Source of the DNA: Choristoneura fumiferana
Lineage: Eukaryota > Arthropoda > Insecta > Lepidoptera > Tortricidae
Direction of reading: 5' to 3'
DNA length: 64,000 bases
Assembly: GCF_025370935.1 (NCBI RefSeq)
Contig: NC_133494.1
Span: 2,253,703 to 2,317,702 of the forward strand
Made by a program: the position numbers and the translations under genes. Positions within the stretch are counted from its first letter, which is position 1; each line of letters starts with the position of its first letter. Below the pieces are notes generated by a model, which was given only the letters and a program-made list of their open reading frames with translations, was not told the DNA's origin and did not search any database. Positions 55,391-64,000 of the stretch are shown here, piece after piece.

Positions 55391-55729
55391 CGGGTGTGGC
55401 CTGTAATACGAGCAAAATATTTAAAACGTAGATCGTCCTCGTCGAACTGAACAACATTAGTTCAGCGACTTTTAAAAATAATGGAGTCTTTGAATTTTCC
55501 TTTTTCCATACAAATTGCTATCTATGTACGCGATCCCAGAACACAACTGACGTGGCCTGTCACGCTACAAACATCAAGCATTTTGCTTTACATTGCTTCT
55601 TCGAATAAACTTAAAAGTGTAATAAAATTAAAAAACTAATAATTTTTAAAAGTCGCTAAACTAATGTTGTTCAGTTTGACGAGTATGGTCTTTTTTTTAA
55701 TTATTTGCTCGTATTACAGGCCACACCCG
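55391..55729. mobile_element. Hairpin MITE 20 bp after the secreted protein stop codon
   Basis: The ends CGGGTGTGGCCTGTAATACG and CGTATTACAGGCCACACCCG are perfect inverses. The arms also pair through 'aacaacattagtt' and 'gcgacttttaaaa'. It probably lies in the 3' UTR. One decayed arm recurs near 59355-59395. Confidence 0.85.
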
Positions 55730-56569
55730 TTATATATATACTTTTTTACATGAGATTTACCGTGATTGATCTCAACTGATGTTAAGTGCAGATGAGGCCG
55801 AAGGTGTATCTCACTGGTTCAGTAACAGCCTATTCACTGTAAATCAAAAGTAATAAATATAAAAATAAACAATAATAAATACTTACTTTTGGATTTCTGT
55901 CTACCTGAAACTTGGAATTTTATTTTGGGTTAATAGGACGTCCTGTCTAAACTGTCAATATACCTACCTTATTTACCATAAGGGCACATGGGGCCCGTGC
56001 CCTGGGCCCCCCAGCCCATTGAACTCCTGAAAGACCCATATAGGTAGGGTCAAGTGTCCACCAATGAAACACATAAAATTTAAAATCTCATAAATCTTTT
56101 GTTTTGATAGATAAGTCTGAATTTTTTACTGTACTTACGTAATTTTATTGGGTATCACGTGACATATACAATGTTCTATAAGAATGTGTAGTTGGTCATC
56201 AAAAAAAATAAAAAATAAAAAATGGGAAATTTTTCACTGTGTCCACAGTGGTGTACAGAATGAAACACTACATATTTAACAATGAAACGTGAAAACAAAT
56301 ACAATCTGTTTCATAATTTTGGGACGTATTTATGTAATAGGTTAATAAAAAATGCACGAATATACTCAAACAGTTTTAATTACTTTAACTTTAATCAGTC
56401 TTATTAGATGTTAAGAGTAAATAGCAGCCTAAGGTATAAAATATAATCCTAAACTTGGAATATTCCGTACAAAATACGAAATCCTTAGAAAAAGATTACT
56501 TATTTTTTTCGTAATGGCGGAACCCTATTTCGGGCGTGTCCGACACGCTCTTGGCCGGTTTTTGTATTG
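55730..56569. other. Intergenic DNA, nothing recognised
   Basis: AATAAA-like signals near 55850-55880 may serve the upstream gene. 'ggcgtgtccgacacgctcttggccg' near 56535 is a short repeat that also occurs near 50575. Confidence 0.35.
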
Positions 56570-57100
56570 TCACCCCATCACACCAACACACAACACTAAC
56601 GTCCGATCGTCCCTCCGAACATTCATCCCGACGCCGACACTTATTAATAACAGGATTCCACGAAGATGAAAGCTTATACCCATCGTCCCGGTTGAAATTG
56701 TATGCTTTTTTATTTCAACTGCTTCACTCACATACCAACCATTCTTGAGTAGAAATGACATTCCGTGGACAGAATTTTGGGATTGTGAAGCTCAATCCAG
56801 TGGTTTGCTCCTGACTCCAACAAATGCTCGACTATGGCTGACTTATGTACCTACCTGGCGATTTTTAACTGCTGCAATATGTTCCTTGACCCTCTCAGCT
56901 ATTTTTCTTTTCGTCTGTCCGATATAGGAACTAACACAACTACAATCAACCTTATAAACTCCCGGTGTTTGGAAGGGAACGACATCCTTGGGTGTCCTAA
57001 TATGCCTCGCGACTTTGGACAAAGGCGTGTACACTACCTTGATGGAATACTTGCCTAAAACGGCTCCAACTACACTATATTACTCGTGTGTGTTAGCGTG
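56570..57100 (-). mobile_element. Penelope-like element, GIY-YIG endonuclease end, decayed
   Basis: The minus strand reads VVYTPLSKVARHIRTPKD, then GVYKVDCSCVSSYIGQTKRKI and RVKEHIAA, the GIY-YIG domain of Penelope-like retroelements (GVYK and YIGQT are the signature). After a frameshift, VSEAVEIKKHTIS matches the usual C-terminal tail. Several stops show that it is dead. Confidence 0.8.
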
Positions 57101-57483
57101 ATAAGTTCCGTTGGTGATATTTTGACCTAACTATCATGCTAAAAGATGGTAGATAGACGGTATTGGTTTTTAACCGTCGTTAAGTATCTAAAAAAATCCG
57201 CATACAAATCTAGCAGCCTGCGACCACAGGCCGTATTGTTTAACGCGCGGGCTCTCGCCATCGCTTTCACCATCTCTTTCTGTCAGCATGGCGGCAACAC
57301 AGGTTCTGCTACTCAAATGGAACTACAAATTAGTTCTGCATCTTTAAAAAATTAAGTAATTTTATCATTATGTTTATTCCAAACAAATTAAATGGTATTT
57401 TCAATGTACGGCATCCAATAGCCTTAATGACATCGCCTGTCACGTAACAAAATGACGGATTTAGCAATACATTGCTTGTCCAA

Positions 57484-58480
57484 TTAATCTAATCCAAGTG
57501 ATCTATCAACGCACAGCCCAAACCACTGGACGGATCGGGCTGAAATTTGGCATGCAGGTAGATGTTATGACGTAGGCATCCGCTAAGAAAGGATTTTTCT
57601 AAATTCCCACGGGATAGGAAATAAATGGGATTTATATTTTCACTTTGAAATGGCCCTATTTCCGTAACTATAATTATTAGAAACTTCAAATTTGGCATGC
57701 AAGTAGGTAATAGGTACTAACAGCTAAAAACTCTTTTCAGGATTTTACGAAATTCCCACGGGATAGTGAATAAATGGGATTTGTATTTTCACTTTTAATT
57801 AATGACCCTATTTCCGTAACTATAATTATTAGGGACTTCAAATTTGGCGAAAAAGTAGGTAATACTAACAGCTAAAAACAATTTTCAGGATTTAGCAAAA
57901 TTCCCACGGAATAGGAAGTAAAATGGGATTTATATTTTCACTTTGAAATGGCCCTATTTCCGTAACTATAATTATTAGAAACTTCAAATTTGGCATGCAA
58001 GTAGGTAATACTAACAGCTAAAAACGACTTTCAGGATTTTACGAAATTCCCACGGGATAGTGAATAAAAAGGATTTATATTTTCACTTTCAATTATTGAC
58101 CCTTTTACCGTAACTATAATTATTGGAGAGTTCAAATTTGGCGAGCAAGTAGGTAATACTAACAGCTAAAAACAATTTTCAGGATTTATCAATATTCCTA
58201 TGGGATAGGGAATAAAATGGGATTTATATTTTCGCTTCAAAGTGGCCCTAACTCCGTAATTATAAATATTAAAGACTTCAAATTTGGCATGCAGGTAGAT
58301 AATACTAATAGGTAAAAACTGTTTCAAAGATTTTCCGAATATCCCACGGGATAAAACGAATAAAGAGAATTTTATACCAACTGAATTAGAAAACGCATAA
58401 GCTAATCCAATAAAACTGGGGACTGGAGATTTGGCAAACTGATGTAAATCTGGTAACAATTATTTAGCAGTGACATCCCT
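57484..58480. repeat. Tandem array of six units of about 148 bp
   Basis: The block AAATTCCCACGGGATAG or a variant occurs near 57600, 57745, 57898, 58046, 58195 and 58340, so the period is 145-153 bp. Each unit also has 'ccgtaactataattatt', 'acttcaaatttggc' and 'actaacagctaaaaac'. The leader ('atcaacgcacagcccaaacc') matches 44868. It is probably the interior of a Helitron-like element. Confidence 0.8.
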
Positions 58481-60085
58481 GCTCATCCTGGCGAGGATCG
58501 TCTCCGTAGAAGGGAACTCCTCAAAAGTTAATGGCACACGCAAAAGATTTTACATGATTGTTAAATTTCAATGACAATGCGTTTATATTATATACACCGC
58601 CTGATGATGCAGCCAGGGTCGTCTGCTGGTGACGGAACTCCTCAATGGCTGATACCATAGATACGAAATTTTACATGTACGTTCAACGAGCTGACACAAT
58701 TACTTTGCCCATCCGCGACCTTTATGATAGCTACTTTTGTGCCCATGCAATGTGTGTTCATGCAGTTCCTCCACCACCACACTGTAAGAACACACAAATC
58801 CATCTATCATCACCACCACTTTACACTGACGCGTTTCGAACTCAACCAGAGCTCATTTTCAGAGCAACACAACCGTTCAGCATGCTACGGTGTGAAATTT
58901 GGCATAGATGGACCTAAAGTAATGCAGAGGTGCACTAGGGTGCACTACTTTACAATTTTTCGGGATATAATCCTATATGGTGTACGAAGTCGCGGGCAAA
59001 AGTAACGCGTAGTACTTGAACGTTTTCTAAAATTTCAACCCTGAATCAGCGAAGCAGGGTTTCAAAGCTGGTAAGAATCATAATTAATTACGTATGTAGG
59101 TTGATTTTTGTATTACAAAATTAGCACCACCTGTCTAAAGAAAATCTGTCCGTATTTGTATTTCCATGTAATCCTCCGAAAATTAATCAAAACACGAAAA
59201 AAGGATCGCAGGAAGTAAATGTATGTTACTTCAAATTTAACGCGAGCGAAGCTGCGGGCAAAAGCTAGTCTTTAAACTATAATAAAAACCATAATACAAG
59301 TTATTTTAAAAAGTTGTAGAACTAAATTAGCTCAAGATTAAGAGTGGAAGCTGTGGTCTAATTTTTTGCTCCTGTTGTAGGCCCCACCCGGTATACTACT
59401 AAATACCTAACTTATTTATCAAAATCTCTTTGTTGTTGCCGTAATCACAGCCAATTGAAAACGAATTATTCCAATAATTTAAATAATAAAGACAGATAAA
59501 TGCTCAACATAATGTTATTTTATGGAAAACTGTAATTTTGTGTGCATCCTGTTTATTTATGTTTTATAGTATACCTAAGTAGGTATTTGCAAACTCAACT
59601 AGGTATGCGTATGCGTTTTCCAAGCCATATTGTGGGAGCCCTGAGGACGTATTGTCTACGTCTAACGGTCGAGTCGACGTATCTCGCTCTCTACAGTAAG
59701 TGTCCGGACCGGACACAAAGGAGTGTAGTACCTTCTACAAACGCATCTATCCATTAGCATTTTTTCTTTAACAAATCAAGAAAAAGATGTGAATGGGATA
59801 CCTATTTGTCTTTAAGCGGCCTCAATTATACTTAGGTAATCTGTGAAAATTTCAACTGTCTAACTATCACGGTTCATGAGATACAGCCTGGTGTCAGACG
59901 GACGGACGGACGAAGTCCGGGTTTCCGTTTTTACCCTTTGGGCACGGAACCCTCAAAATTTCACGTGGAACTTTAACTGGCTAGGTATATTTCATTCATT
60001 TTTAGTAATTTTTGAAGTTATAGCGGCCTCATTTTACGATAAACTAACTTAAATTACGAACTAAATAGAATATTTTTTTTATCCA
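58481..60085. other. Intergenic DNA with Helitron-like scraps
   Basis: 'gtacgaagtcgcgggcaaaagtaa' near 58985 and 'gcgaagctgcgggcaaaagctag' near 59246 are Helitron 3' ends without recognisable 5' ends. A MITE arm is near 59355. Two overlapping frames at 58645-59005 have no recognisable features. Confidence 0.4.
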
Positions 60086-60086
60086 G

Positions 60087-60210
60087 AGGGGTTACTACGA
60101 AATTCGAAAATCGAAGTGCGTATCGTACCGTCCTTCGCACTTTAGTATTAAATAATATTTAGCTTCAGCAAGACGCAAGATACGAAGTTCGAATTTTACA
60201 CTTCGTAGTA
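60087..60210. mobile_element. Hairpin MITE (CTACTACGAAATTCG family), diverged
   Basis: TTACTACGAAATTCGAAAAT at the left pairs with 'gaattttacacttcgtagta' at the right. Confidence 0.7.
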
Positions 60211-60225
60211 TTTATTATAGGGCCA

Positions 60226-60550
60226 GCAGGGCTACTAGGAAACTCGAAACTCGAAGTTCGTATCGTACCGTCTTAAATTGCGAACTAAATTTATATTTTT
60301 TTATGATTTTTTATTGTGACAGCTCTGTATTAAAAAAAAGTTGATTAGACGCTCTACGCTGAAAATAAGATGGTGTTTTACTTCTCAAGCTCTCTCCTTT
60401 CAAATAAATAAATCATTCCTATGAAGAAAGAAATATCCCAACGAGACATCCTTCACACCGTCCCTCTCGCTCTCGTATTAAATAGTATAGTCAGGTCAGA
60501 GGAACCGCACGACACGAACTTCGAGTTTTGAGTTTCGTAGTAGCCCTGCA
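60226..60550. mobile_element. Hairpin MITE of the same family, split by a 184 bp insertion
   Basis: The left arm GCAGGGCTACTAGGAAACTC to 60272 and the right arm from 60457 to CGTAGTAGCCCTGC pair with each other. The insertion 60273-60456 is bounded by ACCGTC direct repeats (60267-60272 and 60457-60462). Confidence 0.75.
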
Positions 60551-60894
60551 GTAGCTACCCAACTTCACGAGGTGATATACTCGTACTGGAGTGTTATGTA
60601 GAGTTTTAACCCTAATGTTTAGTCAAATGTGTTGTTTTTAGAAATAAACCGAACCAGGTACCGGCAGCCTACCTAAGATTCCAAAGTTTCACCATGCGTG
60701 GTAAAAAAATCCGCAAGTAACGAACTCGGTTGCGAGTGGTAGGTATCTAACCTACACCTAGCTGCTATACCTAGTACTTAAATAGACAAAAAATCACATA
60801 GGTATTTAACTTGAAGAAGATGATGGATGAATGAATCTTTCGACGAACAACTGGCACGACAATTTAGTAGACGCTTTAGATCTAGGGTGCCCCC
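60551..60894. other. Intergenic DNA, nothing recognised
   Basis: No frame, repeat or RNA gene that I can support. Confidence 0.4.
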
Positions 60895-61414
60895 ACATGC
60901 AGTCGCTAGTCGCTTGTTTGCAGCGAGAAATCTGGTCATGTGACCCCATTTTGAAGGTGATTTTGAATTTCCCGCGACTCGAAAAAGTAGCGTCAAGTCG
61001 CCGCGTCGAGCAGCAGCGACAAGATGGCTTCTTGCAGGAATGGTTTTGGTCTTTAAAGCTGATTTTCTTAATCTCATTTAGTAGCAGTCGTGGAGGTGGT
61101 ACAAATGAAATTGGAGTGAATTAAAAAAATAACACTGTTTTTGCCGACATTGAAGTTTTTTTTTCTTTTTTTCTAGCGATAAAGCTCAAGATTTTCAGCA
61201 TGTTTTGTTTTCAGCTTTATCACTAAATATCACGTGACCAGAGGGCCTACTGCGAAATTCGTAGTTCGTATCGTACCATCCCTCTCGCTCTCGTATTAAG
61301 TACTATAAGTGTCAGAGGGACGGAACGACACGAACTTCGATTTTAAAATTTCGTAGTAGCCCTGCTGATTTGACGTTGGAAACGAGCGTCGAGCGACTGC
61401 ATGTGGCCCCCACC
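60895..61414. mobile_element. DNA element with CATGCAGTCGC inverted ends, Harbinger-like
   Basis: The left end GGGTGCCCCCACATGCAGTC is matched by GACTGCATGTGGCCCCCACC in inverse at 61414, followed by partial TCGC/GCGA pairing. A hairpin MITE is nested at 61242-61365. No transposase is recognised, so the superfamily is a guess. It ends 187 bp before the FBXL15-like start codon. Confidence 0.55.
61242..61365. mobile_element. Hairpin MITE (CTACTACGAAATTCG family), nested
   Basis: AGGGCCTACTGCGAAATTCG at the left pairs with 'aaatttcgtagtagccct' at the right. It sits inside the element at 60895-61414. Confidence 0.75.
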
Positions 61415-61600
61415 TTTACGGTTGATAAAAACAAAAGTACAGCCAAAACTAAACGCCAAACGTCACTTTCAATGTCAAGTGAAGTTGTAGAACTTGTAGA
61501 AACAAAACTCAATTAAAATGTATAAACAGAGGAATTGAGGGAATATTTCATTTTCATTTAATATGTATAACAAAAGCATATTTGAGCCGGTCCACCAAAC

Positions 61601-63351
61601 ATGAAGAGGAATACACATTTCTTTGATCTCTTCTGGGAAGATATTATAGTCTCTAATATTCTGCCCTACCTCACTATCCGTGAGTGTTTCAATTTTCGCT
61701 GTGTTTCTAAAACCTGTATCCAGATAGTAAACATTTACTTTACGAAAATAAAGACTTTAAAATTAATGAACAATGTGTTCCCGCCACAAGCGTTCAGTGT
61801 AAGTGTTTTATTTTAATTTACCATAGAATAATATATATACGGTACAATTTGCACCAATTGACAGTCGCAAAGTAAGCAATGCTTGTGTTATGAGTAGGTA
61901 CTAGACAACGGATAAACACATTTTAATACGTAAAAAGCATCCAAGACGAGAACAAACATTCATATTTTTCATACTTAAAATCTGGTTTGACCGGAGATTG
62001 AACCTAAGATTTTAAGTTTTATATTCTTGCTTTCCAACTAAGCTATTCGGTATTTAGAACTGCTGGAAAGATGTTATGTGTTCTGATTTTTCCAGGTGTT
62101 TGCTGGGACATGTTCTAGGCTACATGTGTTGAATTTGAGCCGTTGCGGGGCCCTCACTGATGCAGACTTGATTCCGTTGCTGCGAAAAAACATACATTTG
62201 GTGAATTTAAACCTGAGTCAGTGTAATAGTCTATCAGCAAAATGCTTGCAACCGATTATTTTATATTGCAATGACTTACAAATTTTGAAACTAGCTCAGT
62301 GTATGTGGCTGACAACTGGTGCAATGGAAGCTCTAGCTCTGCATCAAAGTAATCTAGAAGATGTTGATTTGTCGCACTGCGCTACAATTTCAGAGAGTTG
62401 CATATTGATTTTTATAAAGAAATTTAAACGTCTTCGAACATTTAATTTGGAAGGTAATAAACAGATTACTGATAAGTGTTTGTATGCGATGTCTAAAAAT
62501 AGTCCAGCTCTAAGGATGCTCAATCTTGGGGGATATTCTGATATTACGGATAAAGGGATCAGGTGAGTTAGCATGTCACTAGAATATCTTATCTTTTTGC
62601 TATGTATTTATTTATTTAATTCAGAAACAAACAGTCGTTTACAAACATTCGTTTTTTAAACTATGACATATAGCTTTGACCTAGAGTTTCCTTTACATTT
62701 TAAATTGCAGTGTATATCTAACGAAGCCACATGCCCTGAGATAACAATCTTTTTTTTTTACATTTAGGCTGAAATTGTTTGGAATACTTACACACTTAAT
62801 TATGTATGCCAGTGCCAGTGGGACATAATACTGGCTACATAAAAAAAAAAATATATATAAGGGGGGGAGCTGTGGGAAGGTGGGTTATTCCAATTGTGTT
62901 TTGTTGGATAAGTTCGTATTTACCTTGCTTTCTGAATTAGCTCCAGTAAACTACAGTAAGCTGGTTGGGAAAGCCAAGTAAATACGATTTTTTCCGACAA
63001 AACATGCCATTGTGCACGATGGCTAACATTATTTACTACATTTGTGGTCTATATTGCAGTTATATTAAATCATGAATCAATATAATGAAGAAAGAATAAG
63101 TAAAAAAGCCATTAACATTTTTTTGGTTACATTTCAGAGCCCTCGCCCTTCACTGCCATAAGCTAGAAGCTCTGCTGATCCGGGGCTGCACCAAAGTGAC
63201 AGAGAACAGCCTTCAACTTATGAGGAACCGGTCCGCCTGGACCGAAGACCAGTTCAGCCTGTTCCAATGCCTATATATGTACAGATATAAGCCAAGGTTG
63301 TTTTTTTATCATGTTTATATTATAAGGTACTATGCTAAGGGACTTAAATAG
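61601..63351 (+). CDS. FBXL15: F-box/LRR protein, FBXL15/jetlag-like, three exons, complete
   Basis: This is a substrate receptor of an SCF (SKP1-CUL1-F-box) ubiquitin ligase. In vertebrates FBXL15 targets SMURF1, and in Drosophila the related jetlag acts on TIMELESS (family knowledge). Exons are 61601-61798, 62096-62562 and 63138-63351, with phases 0 and 2, giving 292 residues against about 296 in human FBXL15. The F-box is near residues 8-48: DLFWEDIIVSNILPYL, then FNFRCVSKTC. LRRs of the cysteine-containing type follow: LHVLNLSRCGALTDADL, LNLSQCNSLSAKCL, LKLAQCMWLTTGAM, VDLSHCATISESC, FNLEGNKQITDKCL, LNLGGYSDITDKGI and LLIRGCTKVTENSL. The last 40 residues are less family-like, and a weak donor (AAG|GTTG, 63298) could end exon 3 earlier. 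A SINE lies in intron 1. Confidence 0.88.
61835..62050 (-). repeat. tRNA-derived SINE in FBXL15 intron 1
   Basis: It is a decayed copy of 46021-46275 sharing 'gcaccaattgacagt', 'aagacgagaacaaacattcatatttttcatac' in pieces and a worn tRNA head (GACCGGAGATTGAACC). Confidence 0.65.
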
Positions 63352-63950
63352 CTGTATTTTAATTATTATTGTTTACTAATTAAAAAGCATGCAAGAAGTT
63401 ATGGTTACAATTTAGGGTTTAGTAACACTAATTGCAAACCACAATTTCTTCCACGCTTTCGCTAGATATAATATCTCTGTCGGCGGCCGATCGTAAAATC
63501 CGCCAGATCACGAAATTCCTAGGCATATCGTGAAATGGCGCCATTTCATGATATGCCTAGGAATTTCATGATCTGCCTAAACGTCACTAGGCAAATCGTT
63601 AAACGGTGAATTTCCGTAGTCAACTAGGAACCCTTATAATTTCGCCATGTCTGTCCGTCTGTCTGCCTGTCCGCGGGTAGGCTCAGAGACCGTTAGTACT
63701 AGAAAGCTGTAATTGGGCATGAATATACATACCAGTCACGCGGACCAAGTGGTACAATAAAAAATGAAAAAAAAATTATAGGGTACCTCCTATAGAAATA
63801 GTGGGGGTGATTTTTTTTTCTCGACACCCTATAGTGTGGGGTATCGTTGTATAGGTCTTTTTAAGTCATTAAGCATTGGGAGGGTTGCTAAAACAATTTT
63901 TATATTCAGTGATCTGTTTGTGAAATATTCAACTTTAAAGTTCAAATTTA
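63352..63950. other. FBXL15 3' flank
   Basis: It contains the palindrome at 63480-63620 and a worn dispersed repeat ('ctgtccgtctgtctgcctgtcc' near 63650). No clear poly(A) signal is close to the stop codon, so the 3' end of the transcript is not placed. Confidence 0.4.
63480..63620. repeat. Spacer-free 70 bp palindrome with flanking word repeats
   Basis: 63505-63574 is a palindrome centred on GGCGCC. The left half begins AGATCACGAAATTCCTAGGC and the right half is its inverse with two mismatches. Outside it, CGATCGTAAAATCCGCC and AGGCAAATCGTTAAACGG are further variants of the same word. Confidence 0.75.
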
Positions 63951-64000
63951 GAAAGAAAGAAAGAAAGAAAATATTTAATTGCCAACAGTACAAACAATAC
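63951..64000 (-). repeat. (GAAA)n tail at the window edge
   Basis: A GAAAGAAAGAAAGAAA run followed by 'atatttaattgcc' looks like the reverse of a (TTTC)n-ended retroposed element. It is cut by the end of the window. Confidence 0.45.

Overview
This is a eukaryotic, almost certainly lepidopteran (moth or butterfly) genomic window. The evidence is AT-rich DNA, short-exon genes with GT-AG introns, insect-type odorant receptors, Helitron copies of the Lep1 type (ends TC...CTAG between A and T), tRNA-derived SINEs, RTE-like LINE tails ending in (ATG)n, and many hairpin MITEs. The species cannot be fixed from sequence alone.

Layout. 1-6.3 kb: repeat-rich intergenic DNA. 6.3-30.3 kb: two near-identical 11-12 kb units separated by a 100-N gap. 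Each holds one complete four-exon odorant receptor gene (OR-A 7150-11497, OR-B 18851-24207), a decayed 3' tail of a second receptor and a decayed first exon of a third. 30.3-34.6 kb: repeats. 34.65-37.16 kb: a third complete receptor, OR-C, a divergent paralogue. 37.2-49.4 kb: hairpin elements, Helitrons, SINEs, an RTE fragment and one possible small spliced reading frame near 48.0-48.4 kb. 49.4-55.4 kb: a small secreted protein gene (181 residues, four exons, DUF1091/MD-2-like candidate) with transposon-filled introns. 55.4-61.4 kb: hairpin elements, a Penelope-like fragment and a tandem array. 61.6-63.35 kb: a complete FBXL15/jetlag-like F-box gene (292 residues). Apart from fragments that I read on the minus strand, all genes are on the plus strand.

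Function. The three receptors share exon structure and intron phases (1, 2, 1) and form a tandem olfactory receptor cluster shaped by birth and death. They would act with the Orco co-receptor, which is not in the window. The secreted protein and the F-box protein are unrelated neighbours.

Main caution. OR-A and OR-B differ by only nine substitutions and one codon across about 1.33 kb of coding sequence. The second unit starts exactly at the edge of the N gap, and the first unit ends about 200 bp before it. That is what two unmerged haplotype contigs placed end to end would look like, so the cluster may hold two receptor loci rather than three. The most unusual structure is a group of fold-back loci whose arms are built of degenerate 15-17 bp words around a palindromic or GC-rich core (about 3.75-4.6, 46.6-47.05, 51.5-52.35 and 63.48-63.62 kb).
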